A stretch of 32,639 nucleotides of DNA from Gnetum montanum (Eukaryota > Streptophyta > Gnetopsida > Gnetales > Gnetaceae), in NCBI GenBank assembly GCA_015680685.1, contig MNCI01025288.1:30071-62709 (forward strand), in the 5' to 3' direction. Each line of letters begins with the position of its first letter. The first letter of the stretch is position 1. Below the pieces are notes generated by a model, which saw nothing but the letters and a program-made list of their open reading frames with translations, searched no databases and was not told the origin of the DNA. Both the position numbers and the translations under genes were made by a program. This document shows positions 20,898 through 30,189 of the stretch, one piece after another.

Positions 20898-21742
20898 TGA
20901 TGAGTAACAAGGTACCCCTACGCCCAACCATACAAATAAAAGCATTCATGTGTGATCTAGTCAAACTCCAAGGATTAAGTGCTTATTCACCTACGTAGAA
21001 CAAAGATGAGTTATGTAGTTGTTATCTTCCCAAGCTTACTTGTACGACACAATTGTATGGTTAAGTAAACTTGAGGTGTATGATTTTTATGTTTTTTATA
21101 TTCTTAGTCTCTTAAGTGTGTGCAATGAAAAGAATTAATTAAAAAATGGATTTTTATAACTCTAATGTAAATCAAATCCTAACACTAACATTCGTTCCCA
21201 CTCTCCAGACACATCCTGAACCAATGTAACAGTATTGGGATTACCAAATGCTAGTCGTTACTGGGTTAGAAAGTGTTTCACATATGCTCGAAGTGGTCAT
21301 GCTAAGTGTGCTAATTCATTGATAATTGATAATTAATACTTCAATGAAATAACATTAATTAACTAATGAAAGCATCAAATAATAGTAAATAACATTGAAT
21401 GCAAAAATTAAGCTATTCTGAATGTTGCAAAGTTTATCACAAAGTTCATCTTTATTTCTGAACACAAGGTGTGCTCAGGTACACACTTCTCAAATAAAGA
21501 TCCGTTCACTCTATGACTCCTACTACGGGCACTCAGAAATAATTCTAACTCTAGAATAGAAAAACTACAAGAGTTCAGCAAAGGGATTGAAAAACTAATG
21601 CAAAATCAAATGCTCTTGTCTCTTATTTATAGGCAATGAGATAGGTCTTAACATCGCATGTTCGATATTGCTTTGACATCTTTGATATCGCGTATCCGAT
21701 ATCGAGGGTTTGATATTGAGGTTCTAATATCGGGACTCATTA
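20898..21742 (-). repeat. 5' LTR of element 3 (845 bp)
   Basis: The plus strand starts TGATGAGTAAC and ends CTCATTA, one base off the CTCATCA end of the other LTR. It aligns over its full length with 11840-12691. On the minus strand GATATC-like words (21664-21732) precede TATAAATA at 21624-21631. Confidence 0.9.
21238..21350 (-). repeat. Invariant 113-bp block shared by both LTRs of element 3
   Basis: This block equals 12187-12299 base for base, while the flanking LTR sequence differs at roughly one base in ten. Even its two CpG sites are kept in both copies. On the element strand it lies about 390-505 bp from the LTR start, downstream of the TATA box, so in the transcribed part. Confidence 0.8.
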
Positions 21743-22400
21743 GGTGGTAGAAGGGGTATGGCCTCCTTTCTCTCTGGTGCAGCAATGTGGTGCCAAACAG
21801 TGGGTAGCACCGATAGACGGTTGCAAGGGGAAGTAGGGGACTCTTAACACTAATGGGAGGCTGAGTAATAGGTGGTAGGTGGATCATCTATCGAGGCTTT
21901 CCCTCTCTAGAGGAAACCAGCAAATGATGATTTCTCTTCCTTTAGTGTATCATCATCATCTAGCCTCTTCCCTCTCCAGTAGGGCACATGACGGTGTTAA
22001 TCATGATAGCAATGGCACTGTGTGGCAACTACAGTTGACAGTAATAAGTGACCTCCCTATGTGGCACATGATAGGCAAGTAAACTCATGACGCAGTAGTG
22101 GCAACCATAGATGTGTAGACAACAACATGTCAGTAATAGCAGGACATGTGGTGGGCTACAATGGGCCTCCCCTTTCCTGAGTAATAGCCAAGAAACCTAC
22201 GATGGTAATAGTAACCATAGCAACTATAGGAACAAGGGGGCTAGCCTCTCTCTCTCATTGGGCCTAGCCTCTCTTCCACATTGGGGACCAACCTCTCTCT
22301 CATTGAGGTCCAACCTCTTCTCTCTCTGGCAGCAAGCATGGTAGATAGAATGGCATGCACGCTAGGAAACAAAGGATATGAATGATGCATCTACAACACG
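21743..22400. other. Repeat-derived sequence right of element 3
   Basis: No gene is visible. The words GTGGCA, AGTAATAG and CTCTCTCTC recur, and GCCTCTCTCTCTCATTGGG-like phrases appear three times between 22240 and 22330. It is probably the outer part of the plus-strand LTR that ends at 23317, possibly separated from its neighbour by the insertion of element 3. Confidence 0.35.
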
Positions 22401-22409
22401 TAGAGTAGA

Positions 22410-22764
22410 TAGCAGCGAGATCTCTCTCTCTCTCTCTTCTCCCTTCCCTAGTAGATAGCGGTGGACAAAACCACAAACTGTAATGATAGTTGATGCTGGA
22501 AAAAATCTCTCTCCCTCCCTCTCTCAGCAACTACAAGTAGTGTTGGCTGTGGTAGCATCCGTGAAGAGGAAACGTGAGGTAACAGTGGTCCTTTTGGCTA
22601 GTGAAGGGATTCTAGTTTTCTCTCTCCTCATGGCTGTCTATAGTGGTAGCGATGGTAATACCCAACAACAATGACAACACATCCCTGCACAACAAAATTT
22701 TTATCTTTGCTGTCACAAGGGTTTTCTACCTGGCAACAACCGTGAATAGCAGCAGTTGGTTGCA

Positions 22765-22804
<40 letters not shown>

Positions 22805-23070
22805 GTCTTTTCCTCTCTCTACAGATCTAAACTGGCAACTACAGTAGCATTCTCTCTTTTTTTCTCTCTTCAGCAACGGTGAAGCTGCAATAGACAACCT
22901 CCCTATGTTTTCTGCCACCAATGTTATGTTGGGTGATAGGCGACAATGATGTGGTGGAACATTGAATAAATCTCTCTCTCTTCTTCTCCAAGTGGCTACG
23001 AGTAGCATTAACTATGGTGGCATTTCCAATGGCGAGATAGCATGAATCGATGATAGTAGTAGGGGGCCAC
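22410..23070 (+). repeat. CT-tract-punctuated minisatellite array
   Basis: About six units of 80-150 bp each begin with a pyrimidine CTCTCT tract (near 22417, 22505, 22618, 22769, 22850 and 22970). Each continues with a G-rich part containing words such as GGCAACTACAGTAG, GTGGTAGC and GATGATAG. Units are strongly diverged. Minus-strand frames with Arg-Glu repeats here are artefacts of the CT tracts. Confidence 0.5.
22769..22802. repeat. (CT)17 microsatellite
   Basis: About seventeen uninterrupted CT units. This is the longest simple repeat of the window and lies inside the punctuated array. Confidence 0.9.
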
Positions 23071-23189
23071 AAAAAAATTAAAATTTTCTTGCTATGTACT
23101 GTGTTTTCATAAAGTCTTGAATTTCAAAACAATTGTTCAACTTGAATTCTCCTAACATTTCAGTTTAATTTATTTTGTTTTCAAATGTC

Positions 23190-23317
23190 ACATGGCCCTC
23201 TCTAGTTGAGACTATTCCTAGGTTTTCAATACCCATATGGGAGGCACCCTAATCAATAGTCTCCTCAAACGAGTTTTTTCCTCAAATGTTGGTGTGTCCA
23301 AAATTTATGCATCAACA
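23190..23317 (+). repeat. Inner LTR end, plus-strand copy related to element 2
   Basis: The reverse complement of 10184-10310 aligns here. Shared phrases are CCCATAT(A/G)GGAGGCACCCT, GTGTCCAAAATTTATGCAT and an end in CAACA. The plus-strand LTR would end at 23317. The sequence after it does not match the leader of element 2, so the homology stops at the LTR border, as expected for a true LTR end. Confidence 0.65.
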
Positions 23318-24070
23318 AACACCATGGCTAGTAGTAGTAGTATCAGCGTATTAGTTGCTATGACTTCCATGAATTGTTTGTTGTAGTAGGATAGGTCACC
23401 TTCTTTCATAAAAGATGTGGTGGGCACTAAGATCTATTGTTGCATATCACCAACAGAACCTGTAGTGGCATAATGTAAAGTATTTTTCTTGTTAGTCTCA
23501 ACTATTGTTGTCGCTTTTGTGGTTTTTGTTATTTCCATTTTTTTTTTGTTTATTCCATATGTTCTTGTCTCATCTGTGATTTGCTAATTCTCCGAAGTTG
23601 ATTCTTTGATGTTCACCAATAATGATGTAATTTCCATCATTCTTTGGTACATTGTTTCAAAAGACTTTTCAACATAGCAACAATCTATTTTTCATTGGAA
23701 ATTTTAGATTGTGATTTCAAATAACCTTTGTAAACAAAGTTGATATAACATTCTTTTATATTTTATCAACTAAAAAAAATATATTATGTATATAAGTAAT
23801 TAAGAGCACAAACTCATCTTTCTATAAATCTATTATACTAGACCTAATGTGATTAAACTAATTAATGAATGACTCCGTGCCTAGCTTGTGTGATGATATC
23901 AACACTTCCTAACAATGACAGTTTAGAAGTCCTCCATTTTTGTGCAAGAACAAAAGAATACCCTTGAAATTTCTACTTCCACCACTTGCAAAGCTAAAAT
24001 GTAATAAAATGCAACATCGATGTCAGATTGCAATGAACAATGCAGATTGTGCGATGAAACCTAAAACAAA
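23318..24070. other. AT-rich stretch without a recognised gene
   Basis: If the plus-strand LTR end at 23317 is right, the first part would be leader sequence of that element. No gag frame follows, so the copy is truncated. From about 23760 the sequence is very AT-rich and featureless up to the tandem repeat at 24071. Confidence 0.35.
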
Positions 24071-24290
24071 GAAACAAAGCATGGCAATCGAGTGGAGACA
24101 AAAACTAAGATCCTTTATCAGTGAAGAAGAATGAATTATACAAAGGTAATTCAAGGATAAGAACCTTGGCCAAAGAGACACAAAGCAAGGCAACCGAGTG
24201 GAGACAAAAACCAAAATCCTTTATCCCTGAAGAAGAATGAATTATACAAAGGTAATTCAAGGACAAGAACCTTGGCCAAAGAAACACAAA
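24071..24290. repeat. Tandem repeat, two 106-bp units
   Basis: Units 24071-24176 and 24177-24282 share long identical runs (for example GAAGAAGAATGAATTATACA and CAAAGGTAATTCAAGGA) with roughly ten differences. A third copy begins at 24283 (GAAACACAAA) and breaks off. The array lies about 140 bp beyond the P450 stop codon, so it may fall in the 3' untranslated or termination region of that gene. Confidence 0.85.
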
Positions 24291-24426
24291 AGCTAACTAC
24301 AGTACAAAATAAAAAGAGGGCAAAAGGAAAGAAAGAAGAGGAAGGAAGGCTCCAGCAAAAAAAAGAATCGCCAATTGGAACAACTTCACAGCTGAAGCAC
24401 TCGGCGCATTACCATGGAAGCTGTAT

Positions 24427-26962
24427 TCATTCGTGGTGAATCAGAGCCAGACGAGAAGCATGCCTGAGCCGAGGAAGCAACACAAGGGCCCGCTTTCTCA
24501 CAACGGCAAGGCCGAATGACTCGCTCATATCCAACTCTGCAATATTACCATCCTCCTCATGTGGCAGCATCCAATCAAAAGTAAAAACCAGAGCAGCCAA
24601 GCACAGCTTCAGCAATGGCGCGGCCATGGCAGCGCCGGGGCAGCGTCGCCGACCGGCGGTGAAGGGAAGCATCTTTCTTTGCGGATGCAGACCAGTCAAA
24701 TCCATGGTGTCATCAGCCACAAATCTGTCGGGATCAAACTTCTCTGCGTCTTCCCAAACTCTCTGATCCGTTGCGATGGCCCACAAATTGAAAATCACCC
24801 GTGTTTTGTTGGGTATGCGGAATCCGTCCACGGTGACGGCTTCCATGGATTCGCGCGGGATTCCCAACGGGCCCGGCGCATGCAGCCGCAGCGTTTCCTT
24901 GACCACGCAGTGCAGATATTTCATTTCCTGCAATGAATTTTCGTCCAGTTTTCCGCCATTCTGGGCCACCACTGTGTCGATTTCTTGCTGCAGCTTCCTC
25001 ATGATTTGTGGGTTTCTTACCACTTCGCTTATCGCCCACTCCAGCGTCGTTGACGTGGTCTGCGTCGCTCCCGCGTACATGTCCTTCGCGTAAAACAAGA
25101 GTTTTAGCGTTTTACAGTTTTACCTCACAATAACATGAATCAAAAGTTAGTGCGAGATGAGACTATTATATGAACTCCTTAGAAGATGTTCACCAGAATC
25201 ATGCATTTGACGTTTTGCATAGTAATGTTGACTGGGTCTTCCTGAAGCAGCTCAAGCAACACATCCACAAAATCTTTGGCATCGTCAGCACGAGCGTGAG
25301 CAGGGGGCAGAGGATTCTGAAGGTGATCCTGGATCAGTTCCTCAAAAATGTTATCGATTTTGTTCTTGAGCTGCCGTGATATCTTGCGAATGCCTTGTGG
25401 ATCAAAAATGCTCAGAAATGGAATGAAATCTGCGATGTTAGAAGCACCGAGAAGGCCTACAACTTGGCGGACAATGTTGTCGAATAATCCCATTTTCAGT
25501 GCACCCCAGTTGTATGTTCGGCCAGTTACCATGCGGAGCGACACCTTTGAAGCCGCGCTCAGCAGGGCCTCCGACACGTTTACAGGCTTCACTCCATGGT
25601 TGCTGGCTTCCCACAAATCCCTGACCATGGCTTCAGTCTGCTTCCAACAAAATATGAAAATGTCTTATTACGAATTACGCACAATGGCCTAGGTTGTTAT
25701 CATATCAGTCGCCCCTGAAATTTTCTCTTGGAGCTACTCAGGACATTTATGATTCCTAGGATTGTGAAACGAAGTTTGGGTTCTATAATTAGTAACGCTG
25801 TACTATCAATACCACATAATTAGATTAACTGGTGAAAAATTTTTCTGTGATCCAGTGGGCTCTGTACCAACAGATAAAAATGAAAATGCAAACATTTCGT
25901 TCTACAGTTTGGCCTAAAAGTCTTGTTTTCCAGACTAGTTACCGTAGCCATATGTTTTGTGTCAAGGAACCAGCCAGAGTATTTGGAAAAAGCCGGATTC
26001 AACTTTGGACTACCCTCAGAAAATAACTCAAGTTAGTTCATAGGATTAGGGATCACATAACACAAGTTATTCAGATGTTTAAGAGTGTAGTAGTTACCTA
26101 ATTACTTTAGAGGGAAACATGCTACACACCAATCAATGATACCAACACACAAGAATCTCGGATTAACCAAGCATACAAGTGATACAACACTACTTATGAA
26201 CAACACACAAGCTAGCTAGGATGCAGAACTCTTAGGCAAATGCATAATAACCCTTTTACAGACTCCGGAATATACAACTAGCCTTAAAATAGCATAGGGC
26301 TTAACGTGAACCTCCATGCTTAAGTTTGTAATGCTATGATAGTGAAAATCGTTTTTTTTTTCCCTGATTTCCTCTTCTGAATTCTGAAAAGGTGCATATT
26401 GCATGACCTAGGAATGTAGTCTTATGTCATAGTGCCACAGTATATTGTTAATTGTAACAGATTCAACAAATTCAAGCAATATGGCGACTGTGAAATTCCA
26501 TACCTGCTCATATCGTATGTGTTTAAAAGATTCAACCCTCTTAGCCGATAACATCTCTGTAACGCAGAGCTTGCGCATCAGGCGCCAATATTCCCCATAG
26601 GGAGAAAGCAACACCTCCTTTCTCTCAAACAGGATATCTCCCGCTGCAGTTACAGGTCTGCTGGCAAATACAGCGTCATGGGTCTTAAGAAACAGCACTG
26701 CTTTCTCATACGAAGATACAACTACTGTGGGAACAGAGCCCAATCTCAAATACATGATGTCCCCATACTTGTAGGACAATATTTTCAGAGTGCGGTGAGG
26801 CAGCTCTCCCAACTGAAGCAGGTTTCCCAGAATTGGCAAACCCACGGGACCTGGAGGCAACTCATATGACCCAACTCTGGTAAATCTCCTGTACAGAAAA
26901 ACCAGAATGAGCAAAAGAATTGCAGCAACTGCAACCGCTTTATCGGAAGAAAGAAACTCCAT
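24427..26962 (-). CDS. Cytochrome P450, CYP71 clan (three exons, 519 codons predicted)
   Basis: Exons join at 26962-26504, 25637-25194 and 25083-24427, with GT-AG introns of 866 and 110 bp, both phase 0 (CAG|GTATGG; CTG|GTGAAC; acceptors AGCAG|ACT and GAAG|GAC). The product has an N-terminal membrane anchor (about residues 9-24), the hinge PPGPVGLP (36-43), the C-helix W...R (YWRLMRKLC), ETLR of the K-helix (E364, R367), FDPDRF (417-422) and the haem loop FTAGRRRCPG with ligand C449. Length and layout fit an ER-bound plant A-type P450 that oxidises a small molecule with electrons from P450 reductase. The I-helix reads AGATQTT, with Gln309 where Asp or Glu is usual. No stop or frameshift was found. 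It resembles conifer CYP750-like proteins by impression only; substrate unknown. Confidence 0.9.
25638..26503 (-). other. Intron 1 of the P450 gene
   Basis: An 866-bp AT-rich intron. I see no element with recognisable ends inside it, and the small frames within are chance. Its donor CAG|GTATGG is near consensus. Confidence 0.8.
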
Positions 26963-27007
26963 GTCACTCAGCTTGGGGAGATACAGAAATCATACAATAG
27001 ATATATT

Positions 27008-27015
27008 TATTTATA
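27008..27015 (-). promoter_or_regulatory. TATA box of the P450 gene
   Basis: The minus strand reads CTATAAATAAATATA. TATAAATA lies 46-53 bp before the ATG at 26962. Transcription would start about 20 bp before the ATG, giving a very short 5' leader, as is common in plant P450 genes. Confidence 0.6.
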
Positions 27016-27019
27016 GATG

Positions 27020-28536
27020 CATTTGTGGACAGAAATTGTGTTTTTTGAGTTTGGAGTGCTGACCAAGGAATCGATCTTCATGTTTCATGACTTCCATTGG
27101 CTAACTTGTCCCACAAGAAACGAGTGCGTTTGCATTTCACTTTTTCAGAAAATTTCAATATATCTTTCGGTTTCTTCAATGGTGTAACACGTATTCATGT
27201 ATTTATGCACCGTACTTGATTTTTGTGTTTGGCTACAGACTGCATATCATACGCATGTACTAGAAAATCACAAATCGATTCCCAAAGTTCAACTCAGATA
27301 TCTAAGAAAGATTATTGAAACCGAACAGAACTAAACTGGTTCCATAGATTTAATACACGATTCATGTGGTCGTTTGTGGTGGATAGGCCGTGTCTGAGGA
27401 TGGATAGTGACCCAACATGGAAGCTCTAGCGATGTTCTCTTCATCCTTATCTGTTGTAAATGTCTTTCAGTATTTGAGTATTTCTTATTTCTTATTTTTA
27501 TCCCACCAACTGTGTCATAACTACGGTTTGACTAATCCTTCACGATCTGTAATGATCTTTTTAACTCTATTCTTTCTACCATGTATATGCATTAACTATT
27601 TTTTTTTTCTTTTGTCTGTTTCCCGTAAAATGACACATAGCCACCGTATTTAAGTGCGATATTTCTTGCCGTACGTCGTGGTAGAGAGCCAGCCCAGCCC
27701 CTTAATGCAGTTCGTGTTGGTGTCTGTTGCGGTGGTAGCAGCGACTCAGTCACATATTATTGTTTTTGAATCATGGTATAGCGCATATTTATAGCAGTCA
27801 AATACCCACGGTCTACGTTATTTATCATAGGCATTGGTTTTAGTTATGGCATGGTTTTTAATTTTAAATGACATGGCATTTTCATGAACGTTTGCAGCCT
27901 GGACAGTTGCAGCTAAGTGGAAACCTATCTAAAAATAATTATGACCCAAACTTGGCCCTTCGGTTACCAAAGTAGCCCTCTCGTGATTTCCGTGTGTTTG
28001 TTTATTCATTGGTACTCCCTTGTTTTCTGTGATCTGTGTCATGCCGATGCCATGAATCTTGATTGCTTGCTGGCCACTTAACAATGAAATGAAATGATTA
28101 GAGATACTCAAATCATGACTCTCATCTCCACCGAACAAAACCACTCAATTCAAAACTCCAGGGGCACCGTAATTTACGGCCATCCACGTGTGCGAAAGAC
28201 ATTGCGAATCTGCGATCATGATTCCACGTTGTGGCCCCTCTCCATGCGTATTAATCATAAATACATATCAAATTATATCATGTAAAGTTCGGACTCCAGG
28301 CTTTCCGTAATTCACAAATTCGTTCTAAATCTCGTTACAAATCAACCAATCCCCGGAGATATCAAGTTGACAACGACAAGTTCCTGATTTTATCCGGAAA
28401 CCAATTATTAGCAACAAGTTGCTCAGGACGTATCTCAATAAAAAAAACAAAAAAAAAATATGCGCAGTCATGTAGCGATCTGGACCACTGCGTAAAGCGA
28501 ACAGGGCTAGCACTCATTATTACGACGGTAAAGTGG
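27020..28536. other. Intergenic region, P450 promoter side
   Basis: No gene is visible. The small frames at 27417-27653 and 27929-28144 lack family features. Next to the P450 this should hold its upstream promoter. A G-box core CACGTG sits at 28186-28191, about 1.2 kb upstream of the ATG; any role is speculative. An A-rich run lies at 28439-28459. Confidence 0.5.
27921..27943 (+). repeat. Short direct repeat, left copy
   Basis: AAACCTATCTAAAAATAATT plus ATG matches 29653-29676 with one inserted base; 19 bp are identical (TATCTAAAAATAATTATGA). Both copies are preceded by AGCT. The right copy touches the broken end of the invertase pseudogene. Confidence 0.7.
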
Positions 28537-28735
28537 TCAAAAAGCAGGTAAATGGACGTGTTTGTTTTTTTGAGAGGAGAGTGGGGTGGAATCCATGTGC
28601 CAGGCCGAGAGGTGGGCCACTGTCACGGCGGAGGTACCGTTGTCGAAAGCGAATAGCCGAGCCGCGGGTCCCACCGCCATGGCCGGATACACGCGGCCCG
28701 TCGTGCACGTTCTTCCGCCTTCTCCGAAGCTCTCT

Positions 28736-28745
28736 ACAATACAAT
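28736..28745 (-). other. Frameshifting 5-bp tandem duplication in the invertase pseudogene
   Basis: ACAAT occurs twice in a row on the plus strand (TTGTATTGTA in reading direction). The extra five bases fall between VDHSIV and ESFGEGG, which are adjacent in plant invertases, and put the rest of the last exon out of frame. Confidence 0.8.
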
Positions 28746-28840
28746 AGAATGGTCCACCTGCAGTCATGCATAAAATTAATAATTAAATTTATTTCAGTAA
28801 ACGTTGACATTTCATCGAGTAGAGAATACATTCATTCATG

Positions 28841-28862
28841 GATTGATTGATTGATTGATTGG
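28841..28862. repeat. (GATT)n microsatellite
   Basis: Five uninterrupted GATT units (ATTGATTGATTGATTGATTGG), lying where the lost exon of the invertase pseudogene should be. Confidence 0.85.
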
Positions 28863-29652
28863 CTGGTTTTGCTAATAAAAAAGCTTTGAACAGTGAAGGG
28901 AACCTGTGCAGCGCTAGCGCTGGCGATGGCAACTTCCTGGATTTTGCCAGAAGGCAGGAGCACGTTGCTCAATGAAGTTTTCTGGCGACGCAGCGACTCC
29001 ACCTCCTCAATCGGCCACTGCATCAACTGCGCTCCTGTGACATCGTCCAACCACAGCTTCCTGGGAATTGACTAAACAATACCATCCGAAATAATTTAAA
29101 CATCTTATGCTGATACAAAATTTTGCAGGGAAGCAGAAACTCAAGTTTATTTGGTTGTCGTGAAAGTTTACTAGACTGTTAGGTCCTTTGGATATATTGA
29201 GCAGTATAAATGTACATAATACAAGTGCTGAAAACAACGCGAAGAAAATCACTAAATGTTATTTCAAGTAAGGGTTAACAAATCAGCTCAGAAAATCACT
29301 GGAGTCTATTTCTACACAGTTTTCAACCTAGCAGTCGTTGGTAGGTTGATAAAACGAATCATTATTTCTGGATAACAGCTCAAAATGAAAATCACTACTG
29401 TTCGAATCAGACAAGTCAACTATAACCAAGAGATCTATGAATAAACCAAGTCAACAATAACCAAGAAACGAGAGCAAGAAAATGAATGGAGGAGACCTGA
29501 AGTCCGGCCCAGTTTGAGTATCAGTTTCAGGGATCGATCCCCGGAGTATGCGACGCCTCCTGCGACCATCGAAGAACGTCTTGGAAGCGTAAAACTTGCC
29601 GTAATCATAGCGGAGCCCGTTGTAAAAATCGCGAATCTCCGGGCATAGCTAG

Positions 29653-29676
29653 AAACCATATCTAAAAATAATTATG
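29653..29676 (+). repeat. Short direct repeat, right copy
   Basis: AAACCATATCTAAAAATAAT plus TATG, the partner of 27921-27943. It begins about five bases beyond the last invertase-coding base, at the truncation point. Confidence 0.7.
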
Positions 29677-29679
29677 AAA

Positions 29680-30185
29680 GACTATAACCTTGTAAAAGAA
29701 AGAATGATAAATTACTTAGTCGTTTACAAGTGTACGGCTTGGCAAGTCAAATAACCATGATTAGCGATATTAACCAAAAACTATAAAATGTTGCTCCTTT
29801 CCCATTGCCTTTTAATGTGGTTTTGTTTAATTTCATTGCTTTTCCACAGACTTCGTTACTCTTTTGGTATGCTGTCAAGTCCTTGCACGGGTTTGCAATT
29901 TAAAGGTTTATTTGGACCTGTCTAACCTCTTTATTTTTTCATGTTTAAGTTTTGAAAAACATTACATGATTTCTAAAAACTTGTCAACTATACTTACGCA
30001 CAACAAGTCTGTATATGGAATTGAAACTTTATTATATTTAAAGATCTACAAGTTCTATTGAAAAGATATTATAATTTTATGGAAAATAAATACTCGTAAC
30101 CAAGCACAAAAAAGGATTAAAATAAATTATCCCCAACGTTATGATAATTCATGCTTATGTTCACCCACAGTTTTCTGACCGGTAA
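29680..30185. other. AT-rich intergenic stretch
   Basis: No gene, RNA or repeat is recognised. The plus-strand frame at 29864-30061 shows no family features. Confidence 0.5.
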
Positions 30186-30189
30186 GTTT

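Larger units (their letters stand above)
11840..21742 (-). mobile_element. Ty3/gypsy LTR retrotransposon, element 3 (complete but dead, 9.9 kb)
   Basis: Two LTRs (11840-12691 and 20898-21742) flank an 8.2-kb interior. Read on the minus strand it has 5' LTR, tRNA-Asp primer-binding site, gag, protease, RT, RNase H, zinc H2C2 plus integrase, a long 3' non-coding part, polypurine tract and 3' LTR. The tRNA-Asp primer and the RT motif FLDGYSGYNQI suggest the Athila/Tat side of Ty3/gypsy. The LTRs differ at roughly one base in ten or more by eye, so the insertion is old. Flanking 5-mers are GGGGG (left) and GGTGG (right), a possible decayed target-site duplication. Stops and lost catalytic residues show it cannot encode working enzymes. 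Confidence 0.9.
28537..29648 (-). pseudogene. Acid invertase (GH32 beta-fructofuranosidase) pseudogene, 5' truncated
   Basis: Three plant-invertase blocks remain in order with splice sites. (a) 29648-29497: [17 protein letters not shown], then [12 protein letters not shown] and, one frame off, WAGLQ before a CAG|GT donor. (b) 29071-28904, 56 codons: SIPRKLWLDDVTGAQLMQWP, then IEEVESLR, bounded by TTTAG| and CAG|GT. (c) 28757-28537: VDHSIV, frameshift, ESFGEGGRTC, RVYPAMAVG, NGTSAVTV and LSAWHMDS. A functional enzyme would split sucrose in cell wall or vacuole. Missing are the N-terminal half with the NDPNG and other catalytic motifs, and the penultimate exon between (b) and (c), where only about 150 bp of non-coding DNA remains. 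Further lesions: a one-base frame change near 29511-29525, Trp losses in ILWGW, and a 5-bp duplication at 28736-28745. Introns are kept, so it is not a retrocopy. Confidence 0.88.

Noticed and set aside
22628-23008. Minus-strand frame with a long Arg-Glu repeat
   Set aside because: It is the translation of the (CT)n tract and lacks any other protein-like feature.
24023-24287. Two similar minus-strand frames of about 60 codons
   Set aside because: Their similarity comes from the 106-bp tandem repeat; no family features or start context.
24559-25093. Long plus-strand and second minus-strand frames over the P450 third exon
   Set aside because: They are shadows of a GC-rich real exon; the P450 frame carries all family motifs.
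28439-28459. A-rich run as poly(A) tail of a retrocopy
   Set aside because: The invertase relic nearby retains introns and lies on the other strand, so the run is simple sequence.
28533-28850. Plus-strand 105-codon frame
   Set aside because: Opposite to the last invertase exon block, whose motifs (ESFGEGGRTC, RVYPAMAVG) are unambiguous.
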